64,000 nt of DNA, from the NCBI GenBank assembly GCA_031280955.1, contig JAITGA010000030.1, positions 62,001 through 126,000 on the forward strand. Direction: 5' to 3'. Positions 36,883 to 45,097 of this stretch are shown in pieces. The first letter of the stretch is position 1; each line of letters opens with the position of its first letter. The stretch comes from Lachnospiraceae bacterium. GTDB lineage: Bacteria > Bacillota > Clostridia > Lachnospirales > Lachnospiraceae. The notes under the pieces are model-generated. The model worked only from the letters and a program-made list of their open reading frames with translations, did no database searches and was not told the origin of the DNA. Both the position numbers and the translations under genes were made by a program.

Positions 36883-38250
36883 ATGAAGCTTAGGTATTTG
36901 TGGTTTTTATCCTTGATTATACTATGCGGTTGTTGGGGAACGTTTGATTATCCTGTTTTGGAAGTCCCTGTTTACCCGATCATGGAATATGAGTGGACTC
37001 CGGTTACGCATACGGAAGACACCCATCTTGATATCGTTATTGAGCTAAAGCCTTCGGAAATTGATACCCCTGCCGCAGGTACGATAGTTGATATTCCGCT
37101 TGACAATTCGCCGCCGCCGGGTTTGTCGGCTTTCGTTGCCAGTGAATTGACTGATGCGGAAATAGAAGCACGAATCAGGGTCGGTTTGACTGATGAGGCA
37201 ATCAAGCATCTACTGGAGGAACAGCGGGGAAAATACTATTTTGACCGTTTGAGCATCCATGAACAGCGTTTGTACGTAGAACTTTTGCAAATCATCAAAG
37301 CCTATGCTTTCAAGACCATTGTTTCCAGTTTGAGTACGGCTGAGATTGACAAGGTTTTTCAATGTGTTTCCAACGACCATCCCGAGATATTTTATACTCA
37401 TGGGTATTATACTACCAGTTACACACTTGATGATGTGGTCAAAAAAATTGCTTTTGCTGCTTCTTATACTGTCGGTACCAATGAGCGAGACCGGCGGCAA
37501 AGGTATATCGATGCTTATGTACGAGAGTGTTTGCAAGGAATGCCGATTGGTGCCGATGATTACCAAAAGGTCAAATATGTTTATGAATACATAATCCAAA
37601 ATACCGAGTACGACCTAACTTCGCTTGACAATCAAAACATCTGCTCAGTGTTTCTATATGGGCGAAGTGTTTGTCAAGGTTATGCCAAAGCGACCCAATA
37701 TCTCCTGAATGCAGTCGGTGTGCCGACTACATTGGTAACCGGTTGGGCGATAGATGGTGAACGCCATGCCTGGAATCTGGTCATCGTCGATGGTGAATTT
37801 TATCATGTCGATTCGACATTCGGCGACTCATCATATAATCCTGCCAGTGATTATCCCCATGATCCGGATACGGCTAATCAATGGCGTGAAAGTGTGATGT
37901 CGCTTAATTATGACTTTTTGCTAATAACAACAGCTCAGCTTGAGCGAACCCATATAATCGAGGCAATAGTCCCGATTGAGCGCGCCACCTCGATGCGGAA
38001 TAATTATTATATCCGTGAGGGATTGTGGTTTGATGCGGTGGATGAAGCAAAATTACAGGCGTTATTTAATCGTGAAATAGAGAAAGGAAGCAGATATGTC
38101 ACTCTCAAATCTGCTGATAATCATGTTTATACAGCGATGATGGATTACTTAATCGGACAGCAAAGGATTTTTAGTTATCTGGCAATAGTCGAGGGAGTGG
38201 TGCGATATATTGAAAATGAGAAGCAGTATACAATTACCTTTTTTCTGTAG
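36883..38250 (+). CDS. transglutaminase-like lipoprotein
   Basis: A 455-residue exported protein with a short lipoprotein signal (MKLRYLWFLSLIILCGC, Cys17 or so) and a transglutaminase-like cysteine protease fold. The catalytic triad is visible in sequence: GRSVCQGYAKA (Cys near residue 266), DGERHAWNLV (His) and YHVDSTFGD (Asp). A proline-containing low-complexity region follows the signal (about 60-90). Related clostridial proteins act at the cell surface, perhaps on cell wall peptides or proteins; the substrate is unknown. An AAAGGAGG Shine-Dalgarno supports the start. It stands alone, with 158 bases of no obvious content before the next gene. Confidence 0.88.
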   Translation: MKLRYLWFLSLIILCGCWGTFDYPVLEVPVYPIMEYEWTPVTHTEDTHLDIVIELKPSEIDTPAAGTIVDIPLDNSPPPGLSAFVASELTDAEIEARIRVGLTDEAIKHLLEEQRGKYYFDRLSIHEQRLYVELLQIIKAYAFKTIVSSLSTAEIDKVFQCVSNDHPEIFYTHGYYTTSYTLDDVVKKIAFAASYTVGTNERDRRQRYIDAYVRECLQGMPIGADDYQKVKYVYEYIIQNTEYDLTSLDNQNICSVFLYGRSVCQGYAKATQYLLNAVGVPTTLVTGWAIDGERHAWNLVIVDGEFYHVDSTFGDSSYNPASDYPHDPDTANQWRESVMSLNYDFLLITTAQLERTHIIEAIVPIERATSMRNNYYIREGLWFDAVDEAKLQALFNREIEKGSRYVTLKSADNHVYTAMMDYLIGQQRIFSYLAIVEGVVRYIENEKQYTITFFL

Positions 38251-38409
38251 ATGGGTAGGATGTAAGTGAAGCCTTCTCGATTAAAGCCGCCTGAAAGCCG
38301 ACAGAAGGTCTACTCCGGAAAGCCTACTCCACAAGAGTACTAGTCAAGTTCGGAAAAATCTGTTAAAATAACATCATCACTAAACAAGCACGGCAAGAAG
38401 AGGAGTATT

Positions 38410-38838
38410 ATGGATAAGTTGGGCAAAGAAGGAAAAGTAACCGAGGCGGTAAAAGAAACAATTGGTACGGTGAAAATAGCTGATGATGTCGTGGCAATGA
38501 TTGCCGGGATGGCGGCCGCCGAGGTGGAGGGAGTTTCTGCGATGACATCGGCAATTGCATCACCTAAAGCTGTAGCTAAAGGTACAGCTGTATCCGGACA
38601 TTTTGCAGCTGACCTGATGAGTAAGAGCGGGATGAAGAATATCGCTAAGAGTGTAAAAGTTGAGATAATCGGCAAGCGGGTACATGTCGAGATGGCACTC
38701 AATGTTGATTATGGATACAATATCCCTGCCATTAGCCAAAAAGTACAGGCAAAAGTCAAAGCGGCGATTGAGAATATGACAGGACTTTTAGTTACTGACG
38801 TAAACCTTCGGATCGCCGGCGTGAACAACGTAGTATGA
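38410..38838 (+). CDS. Asp23/Gls24 family envelope stress response protein
   Basis: A 142-residue alpha/beta protein of the Gls24/Asp23 family. It shows the IADDVVAMIAGMAAAEVEGV segment (about 21-42), the VEIIGKRVHVEMALNVDYG strand pair and VKAAIENMTGLLVTDVNLRIAGV at the end. Members sit under the membrane or help cell envelope homeostasis; one is usual just upstream of nusB in Firmicutes (B. subtilis YqhY), where it affects fatty acid synthesis. The stop overlaps nusB by 4 bp (ATGA), so the two are coupled. AAGAGGAG lies before the ATG. Confidence 0.93.
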   Translation: MDKLGKEGKVTEAVKETIGTVKIADDVVAMIAGMAAAEVEGVSAMTSAIASPKAVAKGTAVSGHFAADLMSKSGMKNIAKSVKVEIIGKRVHVEMALNVDYGYNIPAISQKVQAKVKAAIENMTGLLVTDVNLRIAGVNNVV

Positions 38839-39242
38839 GCAGACGTGAGATACGCGAGCATATCTTTCTGCTCCTGTTCCGTGCTGATTTCTTTGCGGCG
38901 GCGGAAATGGCAGAGCAGGTTGACTTTTATTTCACAACCGAAGAGGGAGAAGCAGCTTTGGCGGCGGTGGATTATATCCGCACGAAACTACTTAGGATAG
39001 TAGCCAACCTCACAGAAATAGATAATGTGCTGACAGAAAAGATAGAGGGTTGGGGTATCAACCGTATTGGCAAGGTGGATTTGGCAATTTTGCGCCTCGC
39101 AGCTTATGAAATAATCTACGATGACGATATCCCCCAACGAGTGGCAATAAATGAGGCTGTTGAGTTGGCAAAGAAGTTTGGACAGGATAACTCAAAGGCT
39201 TTTGTAAATGGGGTCTTGGCGAAGTTCCCGATGAAAGGATAA
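38835..39242 (+). CDS. nusB: transcription antitermination factor NusB
   Basis: A 135-residue all-helical protein that with NusE (S10) binds boxA RNA and supports rRNA antitermination. SRREIREHIFLLLFRADF at the start and WGINRIGKVDLAILRLAAYEIIYDDDIPQRVAINEAVELAKKFG in the second half are typical. It overlaps the Gls24 gene by 4 bp. A 9-bp hairpin sits between it and xseA. In B. subtilis folD lies at this place; here it is absent. Confidence 0.97.
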   Translation: MSRREIREHIFLLLFRADFFAAAEMAEQVDFYFTTEEGEAALAAVDYIRTKLLRIVANLTEIDNVLTEKIEGWGINRIGKVDLAILRLAAYEIIYDDDIPQRVAINEAVELAKKFGQDNSKAFVNGVLAKFPMKG

Positions 39243-39245
39243 AGA

Positions 39246-39275
39246 TCACATTATGTTTCATCAGATATAATGTGA
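39246..39275 (+). terminator. 9-bp hairpin between nusB and xseA
   Basis: TCACATTAT (39246-39254) pairs with ATAATGTGA (39267-39275) around a 12-base loop. No T tail follows, so it is more likely a processing or leader structure, ten bases ahead of the xseA start. Confidence 0.45.
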
Positions 39276-39284
39276 CATGAAGTA

Positions 39285-40499
39285 ATGTATATGTCCGCTG
39301 TCTATTCGGTGTCGCAGATTAACTCATATGTCAAAACCATCATCACCCAAGACTATCTGTTGGGGGATGTGGCAGTCAGAGGTGAAGTAAGCAACTGCAA
39401 ATATCATTCTTCGGGTCACATTTTTTTCACTTTGAAAGATTTGAGTAGCACAATAACATGCGTTATGTTTGCGGGAAGTCGTGGTAATCTCGCTTTTCGT
39501 TTGACTGACGGTTATCAGGTCATCGTTTCGGGAACGGTTGATGTATATGAGAGAGAGGGCAAATATCAACTATATGCACGAGAAATCAAGGCAGACGGTG
39601 CCGGGGAGTTATATGAGCGTTTCCTTGCTCTAAAAGATAAATTGGCGGAGATGGGAATGTTTGCCCCGGAATACAAACGTCCGCTCCCTCGCTATATTAG
39701 CACTCTGGGAATAGTTACCTCGCCAACAGGAGCGGTCGTCCACGATATCATCAATGTAGCGAAAAGACGAAATCCCTATCTCCAAATTCTGATATATCCA
39801 GCCGCTGTGCAAGGTGATGAAGCGGCAGAAAGCATCATTGCCGGGATAGAAGCCTTGGGAAGGGCAAAGGCAGATGTGATAATCATCGGTAGGGGTGGCG
39901 GTTCGATTGAAGATTTGTGGACATTTAATGAAGAAAGCGTGGCTCAGGCTATTTTTGACTCCCACGTACCGATAATTACAGCTATTGGTCATGAAACTGA
40001 TGTGACGATAGCCGACTATGTCGCTGACCTGCGTGCGCCGACACCTTCGGCAGCGGCAGAGTTGGCAGTATATGATATATTGGTGTTGGAAAATGAATTG
40101 TCGGGATTGAAGCGGCGACTTAGACAGGCTTGGGAGCGGCAGTTTTCATCAATTAAATATCACGTGTTATCGTTAGAAAAGAAACTCATTGCCGCGAGTC
40201 CGCAGGAACGCTTACAGGATAGGCGTACCCAAGTGAAGTTACTAACAATACGCTTACAAAATCAAATTCGTGAACGAATAAATAACGAACGTTACTTAAT
40301 TAATATTAAAGAGCAAACACTAACAGGAATGTCGCCACAGGCGAAATTAGGCAGGGGTTGGGCATTTGTTGAAGAGATGGATGGTCGCAGGATTAACGAC
40401 ATCGGGCAAATAAAGAGCGGCGGGCAATTACGGTTATATCTACCGGGCGGGAGAGTTATCGCCGAAGCAAAAGAAGTGGAGAAAACAAATGTCCCTTGA
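39285..40499 (+). CDS. xseA: exodeoxyribonuclease VII large subunit
   Basis: A 404-residue nuclease subunit that with XseB degrades single-stranded DNA. The N-terminal OB-fold (YSVSQINSYVKTIITQDYLLGDVAVRGEVSN, HIFFTLKD) is followed by the catalytic region (GIVTSPTGAVVHDIINVAKRRNP, IIGRGGGSIEDLWTFNEE, ITAIGHETDVTIADYVADLRAPTPSAAAEL), a coiled coil and a terminal LGRGWAFV segment. There is no clear Shine-Dalgarno; ATG 39291 two codons later is an alternative. It overlaps xseB by 11 bp. Confidence 0.97.
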   Translation: MYMSAVYSVSQINSYVKTIITQDYLLGDVAVRGEVSNCKYHSSGHIFFTLKDLSSTITCVMFAGSRGNLAFRLTDGYQVIVSGTVDVYEREGKYQLYAREIKADGAGELYERFLALKDKLAEMGMFAPEYKRPLPRYISTLGIVTSPTGAVVHDIINVAKRRNPYLQILIYPAAVQGDEAAESIIAGIEALGRAKADVIIIGRGGGSIEDLWTFNEESVAQAIFDSHVPIITAIGHETDVTIADYVADLRAPTPSAAAELAVYDILVLENELSGLKRRLRQAWERQFSSIKYHVLSLEKKLIAASPQERLQDRRTQVKLLTIRLQNQIRERINNERYLINIKEQTLTGMSPQAKLGRGWAFVEEMDGRRINDIGQIKSGGQLRLYLPGGRVIAEAKEVEKTNVP

Positions 40500-40689
40500 A
40501 AAGACGATTGGCAAATTAGAAGCAACCCTCAACACTTTGGAACGTGAAGATATTTCCTTGGAAGAGGCTTTCAAGGAATACCAAAAAGGGGTCATGTTAG
40601 TAAAAGAGTGTAATGCGATGATTGACAAGATGGAAAAAGAAGTGATGATACTCGATGAAGACGAGGAGGCGGTCAGATATGACGAGTAG
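40489..40689 (+). CDS. xseB: exodeoxyribonuclease VII small subunit
   Basis: A 66-residue helical hairpin protein that forms the long arms of exonuclease VII with XseA. The family pattern (FE.... L...V..LE....SLEEAF..Y..G..L...C) is seen as LEATLNTLEREDISLEEAFKEYQKG. It starts inside the xseA end (11-bp overlap) and its own end overlaps ispA by 11 bp. The region is therefore one tightly coupled operon. Confidence 0.95.
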   Translation: MSLEKTIGKLEATLNTLEREDISLEEAFKEYQKGVMLVKECNAMIDKMEKEVMILDEDEEAVRYDE

Positions 40690-41587
40690 TTTTGCCGAGC
40701 AACTAAAATCTCGTACTGCTTTGGTTAATGAAATCATCATGGAATTTGTGCCGCTTGCTGATGAATATCAACAAAACGTAGTCGTGGCAATGAATTATAG
40801 CTTGGCGGCAGGTGGGAAGCGGTTACGTCCGCTATTGTTACTCGAAACATACAAGCTATTTTCCGATGATGAAGAGGAAATCTGTTATCCTTTAATGGCA
40901 GCGATTGAGATGATTCACACTTTTTCATTGGTACATGATGATTTGCCGGCAATTGATAATGACGAGTATCGCCGCGGAAAGAAAACCACCCATGTCGTCT
41001 ATGGGGAGGCGATGGCAATATTGGCAGGAGATGGACTATTAAACCTAGCTTATGAAACGGTGCTAAGTGCTATCGTCGGAGCAAACGATGTCAAGGACGA
41101 ACGCAGTATCAAAGCTCTTCGGGTACTGGCGGTGAAAACCGGGATAAAAGGGATGATAGGCGGACAAACAGCCGATATCCTCGCTGAGAGGGGGAGGCTT
41201 TCTGTTGATGAGGATTTGCTCTTTTATATCCATCGTCACAAAACAGCGGCATTAATTGAAGCAGCGATGGTATGCGGAGCTATCCTTGGCGGCGCAGATG
41301 ACGATGAAATCAAGATAGTGGAAAAAGCAGCAACTGCCGTAGGTATCGCTTTCCAGATTGAAGATGATATCCTTGATATAATGGGAGATTTTGCCGAGAT
41401 AGGTAAGACAGTCGGCAGCGATAGGGAAAACGATAAAATAACGAGCGTTACCTTATTAGGACTCGATGTAGCAAAGGAAAGAGCGGTGCTGTATAGCATG
41501 GAAGCGATTTCGTCCATTAAGCTATTATCACGGGAAAATGACTTTTTGACGGCGTTGATAAAAAGCCTAATCGGACGGACACGTTGA
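40679..41587 (+). CDS. ispA: short-chain polyprenyl diphosphate synthase (farnesyl/geranyl type)
   Basis: A 302-residue trans-isoprenyl synthase that condenses IPP with allylic diphosphates. GGKRLRPLLLLE binds IPP, the first aspartate-rich motif is HDDLPAIDND (about residue 85) and the second is IEDDILD (about 225). The usual fifth position of the first motif, normally D or M, reads I-D-N-D, a mild variation. ATG 40679 is chosen over the longer frame since AGGAGGCGG is upstream and the family starts with a short helix. It precedes dxs, the first MEP pathway enzyme, as in many Firmicutes. Confidence 0.95.
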   Translation: MTSSFAEQLKSRTALVNEIIMEFVPLADEYQQNVVVAMNYSLAAGGKRLRPLLLLETYKLFSDDEEEICYPLMAAIEMIHTFSLVHDDLPAIDNDEYRRGKKTTHVVYGEAMAILAGDGLLNLAYETVLSAIVGANDVKDERSIKALRVLAVKTGIKGMIGGQTADILAERGRLSVDEDLLFYIHRHKTAALIEAAMVCGAILGGADDDEIKIVEKAATAVGIAFQIEDDILDIMGDFAEIGKTVGSDRENDKITSVTLLGLDVAKERAVLYSMEAISSIKLLSRENDFLTALIKSLIGRTR

Positions 41588-41679
41588 AACTCCCGGAAGC
41601 AAAAATTGGCATACTAAGAAGCAATCACCGAAAAGATTTGCAACTGACAATTAAACACTAACCCTAGAAAGAAACTGAC

Positions 41680-43536
41680 ATGTTACTTGATCAAATCACT
41701 AAAGCCAATGACATCAAGAAAATTAAGTCCCGCGACTATGCAACTCTGGCGGCGCAGATAAGGGAGTTTTTGCTCGAAAAAGTCAGCAAAAGCGGCGGTC
41801 ACTTAGGTGCGAATCTGGGAGTGGTCGAGTTGACAATGGCGCTTCACCTAGAGCTTGACTTTCCCACCGACAAGCTCATCTGGGATGTGGGACACCAGTG
41901 TTATACTCACAAGCTCTTGACGGGACGAAGAGATGGCTTTGATGATCTGCGCAGTTTCGGCGGCATGAGTGGTTTTCCCAAGAAAAATGAGTCTGATTGT
42001 GATTGCTTCAACACCGGACATAGCTCAACATCGCTTTCGGCAGGGGTTGGCATGGCAAAAGCCCGTGATTTGCAAGGAGAAAACCACACTATTATCTCCG
42101 TGATTGGCGATGGTTCATTGACAGGGGGGATGGCTTATGAGGCACTCAACAACGCCGCTCGCCTCGACAGTCCGTTTATTATTATTCTAAACGATAACAA
42201 CATGTCGATTTCGGAAAATGTCGGTGGTATGTCCAAATATCTCAACCGTGTCCGTACTGCCGATGCCTATCTTGACATCAAAGAGGGAGTCTACAATATC
42301 CTGAGTGACAGGAAGTATGGCGACAAAATGACCCGCGGTTTGCAAAGAGCAAAAGAATCAATCAGGCAAAGGGTCATTCCCGGGATGTTCTTTGAGGACT
42401 TAGGAATCCGCTACATGGGTATGGTTGATGGTCACGATATCGCAAGAATAACCCGTTTAATCCGTGAGTCCAAACGAATCAATCAAGCGGTTTTGATTCA
42501 TGTTATCACGGAAAAAGGAAGAGGTTATCCTTATGCCCTCAAATATCCCGCCCGTTTTCACGGCACTGACCCCTTTGACCTCAAAACGGGCTTGGCGGTC
42601 AAGGAAAAGAATGTTGAGTATACCGATGTCTTTTCACGTGTTATCACTAAACTGGCAGGAGAAGATGAACGAATCGTGGCAATCACGGCAGCGATGCCTG
42701 ACGGCACCGGGTTAAAACGCTTCCGCAAAAAGTATCCGCATCGCTTTTTTGATGTCGGGATCGCTGAAGAACATGCCGTTACTTTTGCCGCCGGACTTGC
42801 GGCAGGAGGAATGAAGCCGGTCGTGGCTATCTATTCTTCCTTCCTCCAACGGGGATATGACCAGATAGTTCATGATGTTTGCTTGCAAAATCTAGCAGTT
42901 GTTTTTGCGATTGACCGTGCGGGATTGGTCGGCGGTGATGGTGAAACCCATCATGGAGCTTTTGATTTATCTTACCTTTCCTCAATCCCGGGACTCTATA
43001 TCATGGCTCCGAAAAACAAGTGGGAGCTTGCCGATATGTTGCAATTTGCCCTCCAACTTTCGGCACCGGTGGCAATCCGCTATCCCCGCGGCACGGCATA
43101 TGGGGGACTGGAGGGGTATCGCAGCCCGATAGTGGCAGGAAAAGCGGAAATGATATATGATGAGAGTGATATTTGCCTGTTGGCTGTGGGCAGCATGGTC
43201 AAAGAGGGTGAGATAATTCGGACGAAAATCAAGGAAGCAGGATATGGCTGTACCCTTGTAAATGCCCGCTTCGTGAAACCATTTGATGAAGAGATGATAC
43301 TAAGCCTTGCTGCCAAGCACAAGATTTTCGTCACCCTTGAGGAAAATGTCGCCAGCGGCGCATTCGGGGAAAAGGTGCTGCACTTGCTTGCGGAAAAAAA
43401 GCCGAGGGTCAAGGTCATCCAAATAACCCTGCCGGATACATATATTGAGCATGGCGATGTTGATTTACTCAAAGCGAAACACGGCTTTGACAATCAATCA
43501 ATTATCAAGAAGATACTGGCAAAAACGAAGAAGTAA
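41680..43536 (+). CDS. dxs: 1-deoxy-D-xylulose-5-phosphate synthase
   Basis: A 618-residue TPP enzyme that joins pyruvate and glyceraldehyde 3-phosphate in the first step of the MEP isoprenoid pathway. Motifs: GHQCYTHKLLTGR (catalytic His region near residue 70), GDGSLTGGMAYEALNNA (TPP/Mg binding, about 148), then FDVGIAEEHAVTFAAGLA (about 365) and YPRGTAYG. Length is normal. It lies between ispA and nadK, with 92 bases of no recognised content ahead of it. The tlyA/yqxC gene often found after dxs is absent. Confidence 0.98.
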   Translation: MLLDQITKANDIKKIKSRDYATLAAQIREFLLEKVSKSGGHLGANLGVVELTMALHLELDFPTDKLIWDVGHQCYTHKLLTGRRDGFDDLRSFGGMSGFPKKNESDCDCFNTGHSSTSLSAGVGMAKARDLQGENHTIISVIGDGSLTGGMAYEALNNAARLDSPFIIILNDNNMSISENVGGMSKYLNRVRTADAYLDIKEGVYNILSDRKYGDKMTRGLQRAKESIRQRVIPGMFFEDLGIRYMGMVDGHDIARITRLIRESKRINQAVLIHVITEKGRGYPYALKYPARFHGTDPFDLKTGLAVKEKNVEYTDVFSRVITKLAGEDERIVAITAAMPDGTGLKRFRKKYPHRFFDVGIAEEHAVTFAAGLAAGGMKPVVAIYSSFLQRGYDQIVHDVCLQNLAVVFAIDRAGLVGGDGETHHGAFDLSYLSSIPGLYIMAPKNKWELADMLQFALQLSAPVAIRYPRGTAYGGLEGYRSPIVAGKAEMIYDESDICLLAVGSMVKEGEIIRTKIKEAGYGCTLVNARFVKPFDEEMILSLAAKHKIFVTLEENVASGAFGEKVLHLLAEKKPRVKVIQITLPDTYIEHGDVDLLKAKHGFDNQSIIKKILAKTKK

Positions 43537-43545
43537 GGGACTGTT

Positions 43546-44403
43546 ATGGACAAATTTTTCATTATTACCAATGAAAACAAAGACGGAGCTTCTGAAACAG
43601 CGGCACAAATCCGTTCATTTATTGAAAAGAACGAAAAGAGCTGTGTCAATGCGCCGGAGCTTGCAGATTTGATAATTGTCCTCGGCGGTGACGGGACTCT
43701 CCTGCGGGGAGTGGCGGCACACGGTAGTTTGGGTATTCCTTTTCTCGGTATCAACCTCGGGTATCTCGGTTTCCTCACCGAGGTTACTCCTTTAGTAAAC
43801 TCGGGCAAAAACAGTGTTGAAGCAGCCCTACAGCGTTTGTTTGCCAACCAATATGACCGGGAAGAGAGAATGATGTTGACAGGAATAGTCGGCGGGGAAA
43901 ATAACGGTGAGTTTATAGACGAGACGATTTTTTATGATAAGGCTCACGTTAGCGACAACAAGCTTGCCCTTAACGACATTGTCATTGCTTCGCCTCAATC
44001 GGTCAAATTGATTTATTTTTCCCTCTATGTTAATGGGGTGAAGCTCACCAGTTATGTAGCTGACGGCTTGATTGTCTCGACTCCGACAGGCTCGACCGGT
44101 TATAATCTTTCTGCCGGCGGTCCGATTGCCCCGCCCTGTGCCGATATCATTATCCTCACGCCGTTATGCGCCCATTCGATGCGCAGCCGCACGATTATTC
44201 TTTCTGCTGATGACGAGGTGGCAGTAGAGATTGAGTTGGGCAAAAAAGGTGAGGTACAGACTGTCGAGGCAGTCTTTGACGGTCATTACCGAATGACGAT
44301 GAAGACTGGGGAGCGGATTACCATCACCAAGGCAATGCGAACGACGACATTTGTTAAATTGAGTAAAACTAACTTTTTGGAAACATTAAAGGAGAAGTTA
44401 TAA
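43546..44403 (+). CDS. nadK: NAD kinase
   Basis: A 285-residue enzyme that makes NADP from NAD and ATP or polyphosphate. The GGDGTLLRG motif is at about residue 49, LGYLGFLTEV follows and the second signature ADGLIVSTPTGSTGYNLSAGGPI is at about 170-195. Length and order are standard. It begins nine bases after dxs. argR follows after 134 bases, in which only a TAAAAT -10-like element (44500-44505) is seen. Confidence 0.97.
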   Translation: MDKFFIITNENKDGASETAAQIRSFIEKNEKSCVNAPELADLIIVLGGDGTLLRGVAAHGSLGIPFLGINLGYLGFLTEVTPLVNSGKNSVEAALQRLFANQYDREERMMLTGIVGGENNGEFIDETIFYDKAHVSDNKLALNDIVIASPQSVKLIYFSLYVNGVKLTSYVADGLIVSTPTGSTGYNLSAGGPIAPPCADIIILTPLCAHSMRSRTIILSADDEVAVEIELGKKGEVQTVEAVFDGHYRMTMKTGERITITKAMRTTTFVKLSKTNFLETLKEKL

Positions 44404-44537
44404 TATCAAAGAGAGAGATGCCCCCACCTCTATAGGAAGGGGAGTTGATTAGGTATATCTTTCCCGAAGCTATACGCAAAAATTATCGTAAATACTTGGT
44501 AAAATTTAGTTGGTGGAGCAATATAAGGAGTTAGGAG

Positions 44538-44990
44538 ATGAAAAGAATAAGACAAGCGAAAATAATGGAACTAATCCGTGAACATCAAATCGAAACCCAA
44601 ATTGAACTGGCGGACTACTTGAAAAAAGCAGGGTTTTTGATAACCCAAGCCACGGTATCACGAGATATTCGCGAATTACAACTGGCAAAAACGTCAGCTA
44701 TCAATGGACGAAACTGTTATGTTTGTCCCTTGCCTGATGTCAGCGGCCCAAGCGATAAGTATATCGGCGTTTTGAAAGGCGGCTTCGTGTCAGCGGAAAT
44801 AGCCGGAAATCTTTTGGTCATCAAGACTGTTGCCGGGATGGCAATGGCAGTTGCGGCAGTTATTGATGCGCTGCGTTTGCCTGAGATAGCGGGGTGTATC
44901 GCAGGTGATGATACGATAATGGTAGCAATTAGAAATGCCGATGCGGTTGAAAGTGTCAGAAATAGGATATATGCGTTGATTTCAAATTGA
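44538..44990 (+). CDS. argR: arginine repressor ArgR/AhrC
   Basis: A 150-residue hexameric transcription regulator of arginine synthesis and breakdown. The N-terminal winged helix has ITQATVSRDIRELQLAK (about 36-52), and the C-terminal oligomerisation and arginine-binding domain has the GMAMAVAAVIDALRLPEIAGCIAGDDTIMVAIR block with the conserved GDDT motif. Two possible Shine-Dalgarno sites (AAGGAG, TAGGAG) precede the ATG. Its place between nadK and recN is the usual one in Firmicutes. No ARG box was identified in the window. Confidence 0.97.
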   Translation: MKRIRQAKIMELIREHQIETQIELADYLKKAGFLITQATVSRDIRELQLAKTSAINGRNCYVCPLPDVSGPSDKYIGVLKGGFVSAEIAGNLLVIKTVAGMAMAVAAVIDALRLPEIAGCIAGDDTIMVAIRNADAVESVRNRIYALISN

Positions 44991-45097
44991 AGTAGTGATA
45001 CGATGAGAAGAGGAAGTGTTTCCATTAAGTATTAGAACATGTAAGCTATGGGACATGCAAATATGGACAGTGCCCAAGCAGGGCAGAAGAGGTCAAG